The notes: a model not told the origin generated them from the letters alone. 64,000 bases of DNA from Gymnogyps californianus (GCF_018139145.2 NC_059481.1:8978368-9042367); one strand, 5' to 3'. Shown: positions 13,801 through 28,560, counted from the first letter of the stretch. Program-made: numbers and translations.

Positions 13801-15490
13801 TGTTATTAATACGCTATAAGGTGAAAAGGATCATGAGAATTCTGATCATTTCATCTTTTCTCTGAAAGTGTATGAGACACACACCAGGGAAGATACCAAG
13901 TTTAATCAAAACTTTCTATTGATTTCAGCAGGAAACTGGCACAGACAACATCTGCTACATAAAATCTGATTTGTTTCTTTTGGTTACATGTAATTCTTCT
14001 ATGTAGACCCAGGCATTTCAGATGCAGTTGCTCCTTGCATGAAGGAGAGAGAAGCAACTTGATTTTAAGTTATGAAAGTGAAAAGGAAAGGCTCACAGTT
14101 ATTATAGTCTTTTCCACAAAAACAGTTAGTTGCAAAAATAAAATAAATCTAATGAGCCTCCAGCAATAACATTAATGCCTAATTCATCTACAAAACTTTG
14201 GTTTGGAATTCAAAAGTTTTCAAAAAATAGTCAGTTAGGCATCAACACTATGAGGCAGGAGAAAGTTACCATATCTACTTAGCAAGTAGGACACACAAGC
14301 CATATTTTTGCTCTGAAATGGGTCCATATGATCAGAGCAGATTTAAACAAAATTGTGTTTCACCCTGGAGCGCTAATTCACTGTTTTTTAAATACTTTAA
14401 CCTCATTCTCTTACGTTTGTTTACCATTGTATTTGGTCTTTAGGACACGCTACATGTGATTATTTATTTCCTGATTGCCAATCCTTCCCTTTGGGAAACA
14501 GTTTTTCTCCAAGGTTCTCCAAGTTTCCATCCTCTTCAGTACACATCCAGTTACTGCATTTGGGTCTGGCTGTCAGTTACACAAACAATTCAGCCTCTAG
14601 ACAATCACTTATGCGACAGAGGCTAACAGCAATGGTCAACAGGTTGATCTGAGAAAGCATTTGTTTAGGAACCTGCTTCTGCCAAGTCATAGTCTTGACT
14701 GTTTGAAATCTTTTGCATTAAAACCAAGGAATCCATCTACTAATCCAGAACACTCACGTTATCCAACTATGCGGACAAAGCAAGCAAAAAGTTCTTTGAA
14801 TAACACGACCTTTGAGAAATCCTAGCAGCAGAACTCCCTGCATCAAGGAGCTCTGCACTCTTCAGCCTATTTAAGCAACCAGAGTGTGAAGGAATTACTT
14901 GAGTGCATGATCAGAATATTAAATATCTTACACTGTCCAGATTCACGGTGAAGCTATCAAATAACAGAGTAACTACTTCAGAGCAAAACTTTTTTGCTGT
15001 CTACCACCATCAGTAGTACAAATAACAGCAGCATCCTCAGTTTCGTGCCAGGCTACACTAGTCTGAATTGTCTACCAGAGTTTGGAAAAAACACTGTTAT
15101 AGATGGCAAACATGATCTTTCACTATCATTGCCAGAACCGCTGCATGCGGTGACAGAGACTGTCTCCCTACAACTTCAGTATCACCTTGTTTCAGGAAAC
15201 ACTGAAGTCCTCTGCCATTTCTGAGAGCCTTAAGTGGACTAGCATTTATTAAAAAACTTACTTGAAATCCTATCTCATAAAGGATGTCTTCTGTAAGTCT
15301 TCAACTGAAAAATACTTGCAGTCACTGTGCTAGAAACACCACAGACCTCAGACAGAAGGTGCAACTTCCTTGTCAACAGATTTCCACTGCATACCTACAT
15401 CTGTAATATGTGGTAGGAAAAGCAGACAAGAAAAAACATTGAAAGAAAATATAAAAAGACTGAAATGGTTCCACAGTCCAGAAAATAAAA

Positions 15491-15523
15491 TTGTGTGTGT
15501 ATAAAAAAAAATATATATATATG
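15491..15523. repeat. Compound (GT)/(A)/(AT) microsatellite
   Basis: A short GT run, then an A run, then about six AT units follow one another within intron 3. Confidence 0.85.
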
Positions 15524-16304
15524 AAAACTATCATCCAAATAAATCACTATTTCCTATAGTCATTCCAGTTCAAGAATCCAGGTTAAAACCAGAAACAATC
15601 CCTGAACTTCACAAGTCATTTTAAAACTGCAGAAGGTGGTATTTTTCTATTGCAATTACACAGCAAAAATGTAAAAAAAAAAAATATAAGCCATACAGAG
15701 AGAGTTTCAGCAAATTTGATGTCCCTGGTGACAAACTTGCAGAGCTAACCATGGAGATTCATCTTAGTTTGAAGTCATGAATTTCTCTGAGAATACCGTG
15801 GATTCCAAAGTGCCAACAGGAAACTTCCAATGCTATGTCTGTCTTAGCACTTGAAAAGAGTGAACCTGACCAAGCAGCTTCTTTACAGAAGTTAAGCAGC
15901 TATATATTGATACAAAAAGTAAAATTTTGCAGAAACTTCTCCAAATTGACGGTGCATCCTTGTCTAGAAAAGGCTCTAGAAAAGTTCGCACTCTTCCCAA
16001 TAAAGTAAAATTTTCTATTAGGCTGTTTTATCTCAAGTTCCCAAATGCATATGAAGAATTCAGCAAAAGCTTTTCTGACTCAGTTGTAAACAAAAACCAC
16101 CTGAAAGGAATTAAGAGTAAAAACAATTTGATCTAGAGCTGGAGAAAGTTCACTAATCATAAAGATGACCCAGAATCTTTGAAACGGTTTCAAATACTTG
16201 AGCTGTAATACAGAAGTGTCCTTCCTCTTTCTCATAAGACTGCATCTCACCATTTAAGCAAAGTTTCTTAAGCTGCAGGCCAAAGATGAACCTGAAAAAA
16301 ATTA

Positions 16305-16323
16305 AAACAAACAAACAAACAAA
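16305..16323. repeat. (AAAC)n microsatellite
   Basis: About four and a half AAAC units in TCF12 intron 3. Confidence 0.85.
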
Positions 16324-17982
16324 TACCCACACCTCAAAGCACCTGTAGAATTTTTGAATCAGACGTCGTTATCTGGCACACTGCTAAAAACCTCACTGGA
16401 GAACTCAATAGCTGCATCACTGCAAACAGCATTTCTTCTGACTTCTTAGTAAAAAGTCAGTTTCAGAAGAAGCAATTTAACCACAGCAGAAGTCAGAAAC
16501 TAGCCCAGTCATCAAAAGTTAGAAGATTTTAGCAAACTTTTTAAAAAAGAGAGAGACACTTTAACAAAGTGAAAAGAAAAGAAGAAAAAGAACCCTGCAA
16601 CAGGACTGCTCTTCTCTAATGAGTGATTTGAGAATGCAAGAGGCAGACATTAATTCCAGAAAAGAGCAATATTTCTTTAGAATTATTCTCTCCATATGTT
16701 AGCATATGGGCAACAGAATCAGCAAAGTAAGTGTTCATAAAATGACTGTCCAGATAAATAAAGCTATCCATAATTTAGGTATACAAAACAGAATTGTAAA
16801 TTTTCATGATCCGCTACAGCAGCATATTAGTGTTTAATTAAGCACAATATTGCAAATGTTCTACTGAATGATTTTTTATAATATATACACACAAAATACT
16901 ATGGTAGAATGTTGAAGAGGTGTAAGCATAAGGGAGATAAAACAGAAGAGGAATTCATCCAACATTAGATGCCAGACACCAACATCCAAATTTTTAAAAG
17001 GAGCCACAGGGAAAGTACAACTTTGTTTTTACTTCAAGTTTGACCTGTTTGTATCTGTGACAACTCATACATAGAGGAATTTGAAATTTATTACAGAAAT
17101 GGTTTAATTTAAAACAATGGTACTACTTAAGATTCAGCCGAAGATGCAAACTCATTAATTCTCTGTGCTGAACACTACACTTACTTCATTATCACAGGTA
17201 AGTGCCTTCAGTTACAGTTGTTCCGCAAGCCTAAAGATTTTCTTGAGCACTGTATTTGATATTCTCTACTGTCTGTATCAGAAAGGAAAATTAAAAAAAA
17301 AAAAAAAATTAAAACCAAATGGATATGAGGACAGCCACTTTGTCTGGAAGCAGTCTCTTAGAAGGCATTCACTGCCATCACTCATGACGGGTTTTTGGGT
17401 TTGGGGTTTTTTTTCCCCCCACAGCTTAACGATGCACCCAGCACTGGGTTGGGTCAATCCAGTATTTCACTGCCATTCATCTCTTCTCCCCTGATCAACA
17501 GTATAGACTACTGCTTGTCTGGCAACCACAATGAAATTCAAGTTTAGCCAGGCAGATATCTGTCATGAGTTCAGTTTAGGTATTTGACATGTATATTTAA
17601 GGCACTCTGAACAAAATTCTGGCTGGAATTTCAATACAGATTTAAGGAAGAATCATTAGTTACTAGCAAGGTTTTACATTCCTTTTAATTAAACATACGA
17701 AGTTCAACTGCTTTCATATGCTATAGCCTGTCATCACACCATCTGATTTCATTCTCTCTTATCTGGTAAACTTAGATGAACTGCAGTTTCATTCATGTAT
17801 ACTAAGCCATCACTACCCTATCTATTCAGATGGAAAGCAAATTTGATGGAGATTCCTACCTTCATTTAAAACTTACAAAGTCCAAAACCAGGACTGTTTT
17901 TAATGTGTAGACTTCCATTTTATTTAATTAGCTATTCCACTTTATTTAATCCAGAACCAATTGCTTTCAGTTTCTTATCATG

Positions 17983-18006
17983 CCCCCCCCCCCCTTTTTT
18001 TTTTTT
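17983..18006. repeat. C12-T12 homopyrimidine tract
   Basis: Twelve C run directly into twelve T, followed by TAAGATG. It is an uninterrupted 24-base pyrimidine strand within intron 3. Confidence 0.9.
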
Positions 18007-19778
18007 AAGATGCCTCTGCTCTCTTCACTTTGCAATTTTCTATGGCGCTAGCACATACACAACCAGTTGCCAAAATGGTAACACTACCAGCAGTGGCTTG
18101 GCTTTTACTCTCTACTTTTCCTGTGTGACAATTCAAGGAGTCTAAACATTCAACTTTTTTTTTATTATTAAATTTCAGACCAGTATAATCTTTTCTAGTA
18201 GTTCTAGTTAAATGTAGTTTTTCTTACTTTAACACTCCAAAGCAGCCTTTTGGGGCAGAAATAAGTCAGCAAAACATGGTCAGTTCCACACCCCATTTCA
18301 AAACAATCTGAAATCTAGGAGAGAGATTGACAGCTTTCAGTGCATACCAAGACGACTAGGTAGTACCACAGCACTCTACAGACAGATCTCAGTGCCCCAA
18401 ACCACTGCACACTGTGCACTCCGAAAGGTAAAGAAGCTGTAATCTGCTTCACAAGTTTACATTCAAGTCATAAAGCCCAGACTTTACTACTTAGAGGCAA
18501 CCATTTCACTCAACTGCCTGAAAAAAACCAAACCGCAAGCACTATTTAATAGCAAATAAGAATTATAATCTTCCACAAAATAATACCTACAACAGTGAAC
18601 AGAACAGACCCTATGGTCTATTACATGCAGCATTTGCATGGAAAACATTTTCAATTGAGATATTAAGTTTATAGTTCTCTTTTACATCTACTACGTCTGT
18701 CTTTGGAAGCAAAGATGGGAAAAGGTAAGAATTACTTCACCAGATGATTTTTCTTATTAAAAAAGGTCCCAACTAGATTCAAACAGAAAAAACATCAGTT
18801 TTTATTAATGACTGCTGGAATAAAAATGAGAATAAAAGGAGGCAGAAAAAAAGGATGGCTGCAAAACAAGCAAGAGGAGTTCTAGGGACTCGGGGAGTGA
18901 GATGGGTTGGGAGGGAGAGTAAACAAGTAAAGGACAAGGAAAAATAAGAGACAGATATAAACAAAGTGGAAACATTTGAAAAGCACCAATGAAAATATTT
19001 TCTAATGATCAGCACATGTTCACACACATGCACACAGCTCCCTGCCCTTTCCTCCTCCTCCTGATCATTTCAGTAAGCACTCCATGGTAACCTCTCAGAT
19101 GAACACCCCTGCCTTTGAGCATGCAGGCATGTGGCCCACAAACAATGTAGTATGCAGGGCTCCCTGCACCCTCTGAGCCTTCAGCTGTGCCACCAGCTAA
19201 GAGCTGCTGCATCAGTGCTGGGCTTCCTCCTAGCTAGAGTATGGGAAAGTCAGCCTCTTTTTGTTCTTACCTAAGCAAGACCCTACTTTTTTGGATGGCA
19301 AACAGGGAAGGTGGTCTACATTGTTACCTTGAATACATTTGGCTTTAAAAATAAAAAAAACAAAACCACAAACCCACACACAACCTCTGCCTACATTTTA
19401 ATCAAGAGCAGAAAGAAAGGAAAATTAGAGCAGACATTACTTGGATAGATTTAAATAAAAAGGACAATCCTTTTCAATAGCAGGCTCCATTCTATCATCC
19501 AGGTGCCACAATAATATCCATTTTCCAACTTAAAAGAGTTAATCATGTTACAAACAATCAGGTAACAGTAACAGGCAACATGAGACTATTAATGCCACAA
19601 CCTCATAGAACGGAGAAGTATTTAAGCATGATCTTGACTTTGTAAGATTTAAGATACCAGCACACATGCAACAGCCCGTCCTTTAAGACATTAACATATT
19701 GATATTAAATGGTTGGATTAATGGATTATAAAGGAGCAATACCATAAATCAATTCTGATACGTCTCAGCAAAGTTGCT

Positions 19779-19826
19779 GAAAAAGAAGAGAGAAAGAAAA
19801 AAAAAAAAAAAAGAAAAAAGAAGAGA
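19779..19826. repeat. Purine-rich (A/G) tract
   Basis: A nearly uninterrupted A/G stretch with a central A run in intron 3. The lysine-rich open frame across it is composition only. Confidence 0.85.
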
Positions 19827-21008
19827 TCAGCATTCTAGAAGTATCCCTGGGGGAAAGCAGCAGCCGATCATGGCACACATTACCTCTGCCCCTTGTTCAT
19901 CCATCTGCTGCACCCCAAGGAATGCCACAGGGGAAGCAAACATGTGGAGCACAGCTAATAACAGCAATTCTGTCCATATTAGAAACTAATTATCACCCTT
20001 TCCTATCAGGATCAGTGCTTCCAGAATTATAAGCAATTTACCCTACTAAATGCAGTCTAGAATTTAACACTCAATAACTCAATAGCTCATTTTTTAAAAA
20101 TGCTGATTTGGACCTGTATATAATATAATTTGTATTTCCTGTCCTTTCTATACAACCCGCTCTCCCGCATCTGAAGATTTAGATTTTTATTTTTTTTAGT
20201 GAAGGGATGAAGAGAAAGGAACTCTGCTTAAACACAATCCTGTGCATTTTAACTCTCGGCTCAAAACTGCACAATAGCTGTGATTAAGTCTGTGTAAATC
20301 TAACAAAAAAGACAAACATTGGTTTTGTATTGTATTAGCAATCTTCTGGAAATAACAGCATGAAATCTCATCGCTCCCTACCAAATATATTACTTTTCAT
20401 TAGATACACAGACCATAAAACTACAAAATGAGATAAAAAGCTGTGAATAGCATTTTATATACTGACCTTGCAAATAGAAATCAGAGTTCTTCCATGGTCT
20501 ATTTTCATTCTACCAAACTAAAAATTAACAACTCAGAGAATTGCTGAGATCCCTCCGCATTAAGCTGCTTTATAAGAAAGTAATTATTTACTTCAAAATA
20601 ATCAAGTTAACATTGTTTTGTTTTAATTAACATCACCTATGTGAGGCACTACTTCTGCACACAAGCGGTCCAAATGTTCTGCAGCACAACCCAAAGAAAC
20701 GAGAAACAGGGAATACCAAGGAAAATCATACTATGAGTGCCAAGACCTAAATAAAGAGCATCAGGTATGGATCAAAACAGTGCGTCTCTCCCAAGAATCT
20801 TAGTTTCTATTTGTTTTCTATCCATCCACTCCTTGAGGCAAGTACTACTTTAGCCCTCACAACCCAAAGTTTTGTATCACAGCCTACCAAGACCAAAGTA
20901 CCCTCTTCCAAATTCCCTCAAAGCCCCTCCTGCTTAGCCAGCAGGTGCCACTTTTTTAAGAAGACAAGGTCAACATTCCCCTAAGGATTTGAGCAAAATG
21001 CCTCCTCG

Positions 21009-21087
21009 AGCAAGCAGCCTGGGATTCGAACTCGGGTCTGCTCGCTTGAGACTGCACATGCTGGCTCAACGCCTTGAGGCAGCAATG
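21009..21087 (-). repeat. tRNA-like sequence, probably tRNA-derived SINE (MIR-like) fragment
   Basis: On the minus strand the stretch contains GAGTTCGAATCCCAGGC, which matches the pol III B box and T-loop (GGTTCGAATCC). About 45 nt before it lies AAGGCGTTGAGCCAG, and GCAGTCTCAAGC lies between. The spacing resembles a tRNA or the tRNA head of a SINE. The order of blocks also follows the MIR head, with its ACTCT, GAGCC and GGGTTCGAATCCC blocks. The T-stem has two mismatches and no standard acceptor stem forms, so it is not a functional tRNA. The exact family is uncertain. Confidence 0.55.
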
Positions 21088-21877
21088 TCAAGAACTGTTA
21101 AAGAAGGATTTACAGAAAAGTCTCAAGGATGCAAGTGAAAAGCATTCTAACGAAAATCAAACTACTTTGTTTGTACTTTTGAAGAACATACATTGATATT
21201 ACTCTACAAAACATTTTTAGATGGAAATGAAACATTCCCCAAAACATTTAATTCAAAAGTAAATACAACTTAGTCTGATGCTGAAGAACTGTAAATACAT
21301 AGCAGAGCACCACTTTTTGTACATAGCCAAATATAACACCAGTATATATTCGAAGTACTTATAAAGTTACCTTTTTTTTAAATCAAAAACAGTCAAGACT
21401 ATATTTATGATCAACTATATCCTTCAGCATGAAGGGATACAAAGAACAAACCTAACGCAAAACACCAGCAACTTGGCTTAATAAGATTACAGTACATTAA
21501 AAGGTGCTCATAAGCATTTTCTATAAATGAAATGTAAAGCCTGATGACTACATACAATCCGGAAGACCAACCTAAGCTCATAATGAAGGTATTGTGACAA
21601 AGCTTAGTACCTAAAACACCAACAGAATGGTGTATTTTTGATGTAGTTGAAAATTTTACACCGATTATAAAACAGCCATGTTCAAGTGACTAGTTTTAGG
21701 GTAGTAGTGTTCTAGTTTCTATGATCCATGTAACAGTTATAAGGCAGATAATACTAAGCTTATCTACTAAATAATATTATTCCTTCCTGCAAATCTCACT
21801 TCTCAAAATGACAGCATTTTTACAGTGTAATAGCACATGGCTGGAAAATTTAAGCCACGTGTCAAGTACTCTTGAAG

Positions 21878-21914
21878 AAATCAGTAATAATACTGATTTA
21901 ATCAGTAATAATAC
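21878..21914. repeat. Tandem AATCAGTAATAATAC repeat with nested palindromes
   Basis: Two copies of AATCAGTAATAATAC lie 21 nt apart (21879 and 21900). AAATCAGTA and TACTGATTT form 9-bp inverted arms, and TACTGAT/ATCAGTA forms a second, overlapping palindrome. It is intronic with no known function. Confidence 0.8.
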
Positions 21915-22489
21915 ATATTTAACTCCGTACAAAACAGTTTTTCTCGAATGCAATGAAAAAGGGATATTATGATCTTCTACAGGAAAAGCAAACTGGCAGA
22001 CTAAATAAATATCAAGAACTATATCCATTAATTCATTAAGTAGTGGCAGTAAAAAGAGGGGGAAAACCAAAACGCAACACCCCTGCACTCCAATCACACA
22101 TGCCCTCTACCAGTACACAGCAGTAAGTACTACAGTAAATCAGTAAGTATGAGGAAAATTTGGTTTTGTTTCCTCACTTTGCAATTTTGAGCATGTTTAA
22201 CCCCACGCTCACCACATACATACACAGCTATTCTTATATCATCATCTGCATCCCTCCAGAAGAGAAAACAATCCTACAGAAGATAATCTAGACTAGTAAT
22301 GACACTAATTTTCAAAAACAAATTTGTCAGCAATGAGAAACAGCATATAGACTGTTCTACTGACATCCGACTTACTTATTACTCTTAGCTAGATTCAGTA
22401 ACTAGATTTACATTAAAATAATTGTACAACTGTACTTCAGCATACAATAAATACTGTGTTCCTTAATATTTCAGCATGAATCATCCCCA

Positions 22490-22507
22490 GGCGGGGGGGG
22501 TGGGGGG
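22490..22507. repeat. G-rich tract
   Basis: Runs of G interrupted by single C and T within intron 3. It could join a G-quadruplex. A similar tract opens the window at 49-63. Confidence 0.8.
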
Positions 22508-25500
22508 TTTAAAAAGCATAAAACAAAACCCAACATCTTTTGACTTCACACCTGGTTGTCTGTCCAATCAAAACATCAATTAAGTCAACACCATTGAGGT
22601 CTTTATTTCTCTAAATGACATCTCAAACCATAGACACACAGATAAATGCCATTTTACTTGTAAGAGTTACCAGGAGGTCACTGTGCATGTACAATGGAAA
22701 TAGCGTGCTGAGGAGGAAGAACTAAAATAAGGATACTCTTGCACAAGCTAGTCACCATTCTTGCCACCATCTACTAAAAAAAATTTTTTTTTTTAAATTC
22801 CCTTCTATAAACTGGAGTACCTAAAAGGTTTTTTCTGTTTGTTCAATTAAAAGGAAAACTCAATTCTGCAAAAAATATACTAATTTTTTAAATTTTAATT
22901 CAAGAGACATGCAGGCCTTTCAGGAGATTATAAACCTACAGCCAAGTGTCCATTTCTTATAATCCTCATAATAAAAGCAGAGTTTTAAGTACAGCTCCTT
23001 TCTGACAGAGGATATTTTTTCTTAAACACTAACAACTTGTCACAGGCCACAATATAAAACCAAAGGGCAAACTTCTTAATCAACTTGTCACTCCTAAAAA
23101 GCACAGATCTAACTACAGACATCCAAATACATATAGCTGAATCAGAAGTTGCATACCAAAAAAGGTTTTTTTGTTGTTTCTTAATAATACGCAGCAACTT
23201 ATTACATGTAAGTACCTTCACAGTCAGCACTGGCAACACAGAAGGGAAGTCACATTCACAGATATATAGGCACATTCAGCAAGCTTCTACTTTACAGTAT
23301 CTACACTTACCAAGCTACTTCCTTCACTGTAGTGCACCCTGTGTTACCATGACATTTAAAGTTTTCCATTGCCGGCTCCAACCACATTTTACAGAAAGTA
23401 TTTTTTATGGACATGCAATATTATTAAATTTTATTTGAAACAAATGAGCACAAAAGCTTTCCTAGGACTACTTTCACTAACTCTAATGCTAAGGAGCGCT
23501 AGAGGGAAGTGCTAAGAGAAGTCATCAAAATCCCCAAACAGAAAGTCAAAATAGGCCAAAGACAAAAAGGCCAAAGTGTGTTATATCCAGCACAGGAACA
23601 CTTGAACAGTCATATTAAAACAGAGCTCCAACTTGAAGAAGTACGTTAGAGGCATATTGAGAAGAGTGTACTTTAAGAACAGAGCCAGCTCTCTCCTCGC
23701 GCACTACCGCATACACAGGCATCGGCAAGGCACTTCCAGTATCAGGCCACATGCATGTCCAAAAAGCAACAGAGAACAATTTACAGGCTATGAAAGCTAA
23801 GTAAAACACAACCAAGCTCCACCACGTGTGCAATGCTAGCTGTACAAGCAAATGACTTTCAGCCAGCTTGACTCCTATCAGTCGCAGGCAAGAAGAAAAC
23901 CAGACAGGCCACTTAAGCAAAGGCTTGTTCACTGTGGGACAGCAACAGAAGATTTATTTGCACAATTGGAGCCATTATGCCAATAACTTCTCTTCACTGA
24001 CACCCTTTACAGAAATCCACATGGTTACCTTTCCTCAAAGGAAAAAGTTACAGCACAGAGATAATTAGAACACACAGCAATAGTCCCAAAATGGCTGAGA
24101 CCATGTGAATTTAGATGCAAAGTGTGTAAAGTATATTATATTAGGTATAAAATTCTTAGTCTTGTAGGAACTTTACAATATCAATACTTCTTTTGCAGTC
24201 TTTACATGATTCAAATGAAACCCACCAACTAAACCAGGTATAGAAATAAGTGCTTGACTTTTAGCCATACAGATAATATCACTGACACGTTCACTGGTCT
24301 AAAGTTACATCTTTTACTGAACTGAGATAAATGTAAATTAACCTGAAGTCTGGGAAAACGAACAAAGGAAATACTAACTGGACATACTCAATCAATTCAT
24401 TTTAGGTCAGGGAATAAAAATCATCAAGAATAAAGAATTAAAAAAGTGCTTAAGAATAATGTCAGAAGACTATCAAAGTAAAATTGACCAGCAAGAAAAA
24501 AAGCAAGCTTCTAAGGTGATTAAGAAGGATAAGGTATTCTAAGAAGCTGTGAGAAATTGGAATAAATTTATGTAGAAACAAAATACTAACACTAGATTAC
24601 CTGGCAGAACTTAAGATAAAAGCCCCAAAAATTACATGGGTGGAAAGTGACAAAGTTGACAAAAATTAACAAATTTCACTGAATTAGCAAATGCTCACTG
24701 AAATTCCACATGTGTTTAGAGATAACAAAACACAAAGACTAAAAATGTTTTGGATAAAGGAAAAAGAGAGATTCCTTTCCCTGAGAAATGAGATTATACC
24801 AGAATTAAAGATTCAGCAACCTGCATCACAGCCTCAGCCCATTTGCGTACTGTGATAGAGCAGGATCAAGGAGGAAAGGCGGACAGTATTTCAGTGCTGA
24901 CAGAAGCAGGACACCAGATACCTCTAGTGCTTTTTCACTTCCAGTGTGTTCATTACTACTACTGTTACAGAACACAACACGATGTTTCACAAGTGTAAGC
25001 ATGTTTCACATTTTAAGTTTTTTTTTTTTTAAAGGAAAACAAAAAAGGCACAGTCCTCACAAAACAGATACAGATACCAAATTTGCACTTCATCATAAAG
25101 GTGCCCAGGATTTTCAAAGACAAGGTATCAGACTTCTGAGAAATGAAGTCATTCCCTATCTTGTTAAATTTTATATGAATAAGTTCAACAAACTTCCTAA
25201 GAAGAAATAATAATATCATTCTCAGCAGTATAATTCTGGATGCATATCAATTAGTTCTCTATATTGTGTGTATATTTCAAAGATCATTTCCCAAAGGGGC
25301 TGGAAACAAATGACTTTTTTTTTTTTTTTATCTGTCTGCATTTAAAGTCATGAGGCTTCAGAGGGAAAAGCAGGCTAAAAACATATTTAAAAGCCTCTTC
25401 CTAGCCCCATGAGAATGCAGTCTCAAAACACTAAATCTGTCACTGGTTCAGGGGTGATTGCAGACACCGCTGTGCCTCCCAATCACATTTTCAGTTGTAC

Positions 25501-28500
25501 ATTTCCAGAAATATACATGTGAGAAGAAACTTTAAGACAAGTGATTTTTAAAAGGAAAAAGATTTTAAACTGCTCAAAGGTGATTATGACAATCTTCTTT
25601 TGAGGCATTCTGGAAGAATACACATACAGTAAAAGTGAATCAAAATATATTTCAGGACACAGTCACTATTCTTAATATTTATGTCCACACCACTCCATGT
25701 ATCACGTATTCTTTTCTTGTACACACACACAAAAAAATATCACTTCTGCAAGACACCACTATCAAAAAAATCATAGCACCAGGAACAGCAATGAAAGAGA
25801 AAGTTACTGAATTGTCCCTGGGCATTTTGTCCATCAAGACATGTTAGAAAGATTAACTGAAAGTGAAAAACACAAACACAGAATACAGCTTTCAGGACTG
25901 GCATTCATTTGGTTCATATTGTACAAATGCCTGGAGGAATCACATGCACCTAGCAGCAGTTAACTACATTAATGACATGGAGAAAAGCAAGTCTAGGACA
26001 ATGCAAATGACCAAATAAAATTTAAAAAATTATTAAACATCAGCTGAACATCCAGACAAATTCAAATCTACCCTGTGCAAAAGAAGTTAACTTTACTGTT
26101 TTTCTTGCTACCCAATGGCAATTATATTAAGAAAGTCTTAATTATTACATTAATAGTTACTATTAGAAGCAGCACGACTAACAAACTGTTACAAAGAACA
26201 ATCATTCAAAGAACAGCTCATTTTTGTTTTTCCTTGGAATTGAGAACTAACTTCATATTAAAAAGAATTAATTCAGAAATTGAGAAGTACTCCACATCAA
26301 GGCCAGAACAAAGACATCCCCAACTACCAAAACTAGTAACAGAAACCTGGTAGTGGACAGTAGTAAGCACATGGGAATGGACGTGGCCACCTGCATGAAG
26401 AATGCCAAGGGCAGAGTACTACAGTTCTTTATTCCCTAGCTTCAAAGTTGAACACTACTCTTTATAAATGTTGATGCTCTTAAGCTTTGTTCTAAGTTTT
26501 TGGATAACACAATCCTGCCAAAATAAATATGAAAGTCGCTTTCATATTCTGTTTCATTACCACTTCACTCAGACAAATATTCAAGAACAAGTTGGAGAAG
26601 ACATCTATCTACAATAACAAAACAGCAAAGGATCAAACGTATAACTTGCACATTAACAACAAATAAAGTGGTAATAATCCCTAAAGTTTCTTGCACATCA
26701 GGCATGTGGAAAAGCGAATAACCTTCCCACACTAACAGTTTCAACTGGATCAATCTTCTGGGCTCCCCTGGAAGACATTTCTACCTCCTGATTTCCCCAG
26801 CTTTCTGTGTCTCCCCAAATACTAGCCTTAGTGCAAACATCCCACTTCTCATAAAAGCTGCTGTGAAGTTTAAAAAAATAAGTACCTCAAATCACTTGAG
26901 CTACAAAAAGATGAGAAAGTAGACATGATTAAAAAAAAAAAGGGCGCCTCACAACAAGTATCACATTCAGAAGTTTCTGAAATGTAACCTATAAATTGGG
27001 GTGAACAGTTAATTCATCTTCCTAAAAGAATGTTTAATTCCTTAAATTGGTTCATACTCTCTCCCCCTTCAGTGTTTTTTAAAACATTGTTCCTGCTAGC
27101 TATATCAGAAATTCTATTTAAAGTAAAAGAAGAGAGAACAAAGTTACAATTTTTGGAAACACTTTTTATCCCAAACTGGTTGATTTTACTGAGGTTTATA
27201 GAATGTAAAGCAGCTTTTTTTCCCCAAAAGCTAGAACCAAATATAAACCAACAGTCATAACATGCTAGTTTGGCAAAATACACTAGTTTAATTTTGCATT
27301 ACAAAGGATTGTTCGAGGGCCAAGGCATTGTTTTTCTCTTAAAGGATATTTATGTACAATGTAGCTTTTACTAGTCAAACATAACTGAGACCAAAGCACA
27401 CTGTTAGTATTTGTGGAAAGTATTTGTTTTCAAAATATCTGTAGTGCTTGAAGTCTCCCCCTTTGACATGTATTTACTCATCATTACTTCTTAAACCTCC
27501 CCTCGCATACCAGAATTATGATATAAGAATCATGTATTTCACAAAAGGCTCTATTTAACGGTATACAACTATTTTTATGACAGAAGAAACAAACAAGTTA
27601 AAAAGCACTTCAGGGGAAGAAGAAATTAATGTTTTGAAACTAAGTTCTTCATGATCGTTAGGTTAGATCAAATTTGTTTCATAACTTCAAAACACGCTGT
27701 TGTGGCACAATTCGCTTTTCCATCTCTTTTAAAGCACAGGTTCTGTCTACGACACCCCAAAGGGTATTTATTAAGTATTCAGAATACAGGCACAGTAGCA
27801 AATGCAGTCACATTTAACACAGCCTCATTTCTTGTTTCAGTCAGAATAGGTTTTGTCAAAAAAACCCACTTGATTACTGAATCTTTTTAGACGACTTGTT
27901 ACCATATCCATGATTATTAGATCATGGCCATAGGCTAGACACCGGTACATATATCCAGCTGTCAAAGTGAATTTAATCCATTAAATACAAAGGATAGCTA
28001 TGGACAGGGCTGTTTTCTGTTTATGTATCATGAAACCTTTTTAGACTGGTAATTTTCTTCCTTGAAGAAATTTAGGCAAATGTATTATCTGCGCTTTCTT
28101 ATTTGGACTCGATTCAAATAAAATTTACAGAAATTAGAAGCATATGTAACCTGTGAAGGTGTGCTGAAACAGTTTCTAGAAAGTTGCTGTGAGTCCTAGA
28201 CTGAAATTTGCATTTCCAGATTTTTAAACAACAGAACTTGCATTTAAAAAGCTGTATAGTAGATACAGTAAGAACTGAATTGAAAAAGAAAAACCCCAAA
28301 ACTTTATCAACGTAAGTAAAAGACTGAATTAAACAAGCAGAGACACAGAAATTATATACAAAAGGAGGGAGTGGATATTAACACTGAAAATATGTGCAAG
28401 CTAATTTAACTCTGCTTAGGTCATATGAAGTTATTCCTATTAACCCATTCCAAGTCGACCATTTCCCTGAACTGAGGAAGTTAAAAAACACTGTCTCTTC

Positions 28501-28517
28501 CACAGTGTGAACACTAG

Positions 28518-28560
28518 CCCTCATTATACAGCTGAGGAAACCGGAAAATAGAAAAGGAAA
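28518..28560 (-). repeat. Possible MIR fragment
   Basis: The stretch CATTATACAGCTGAGGAAAC resembles the reverse complement of the conserved MIR core (CATTTTACAGATGAGGAAAC). It is too short and diverged to be sure. Confidence 0.35.

Noticed and set aside
21009..21087. A functional tRNA gene
   Set aside because: B box and length are right, but the T-stem has two mismatches and no acceptor stem pairs at the correct spacing.
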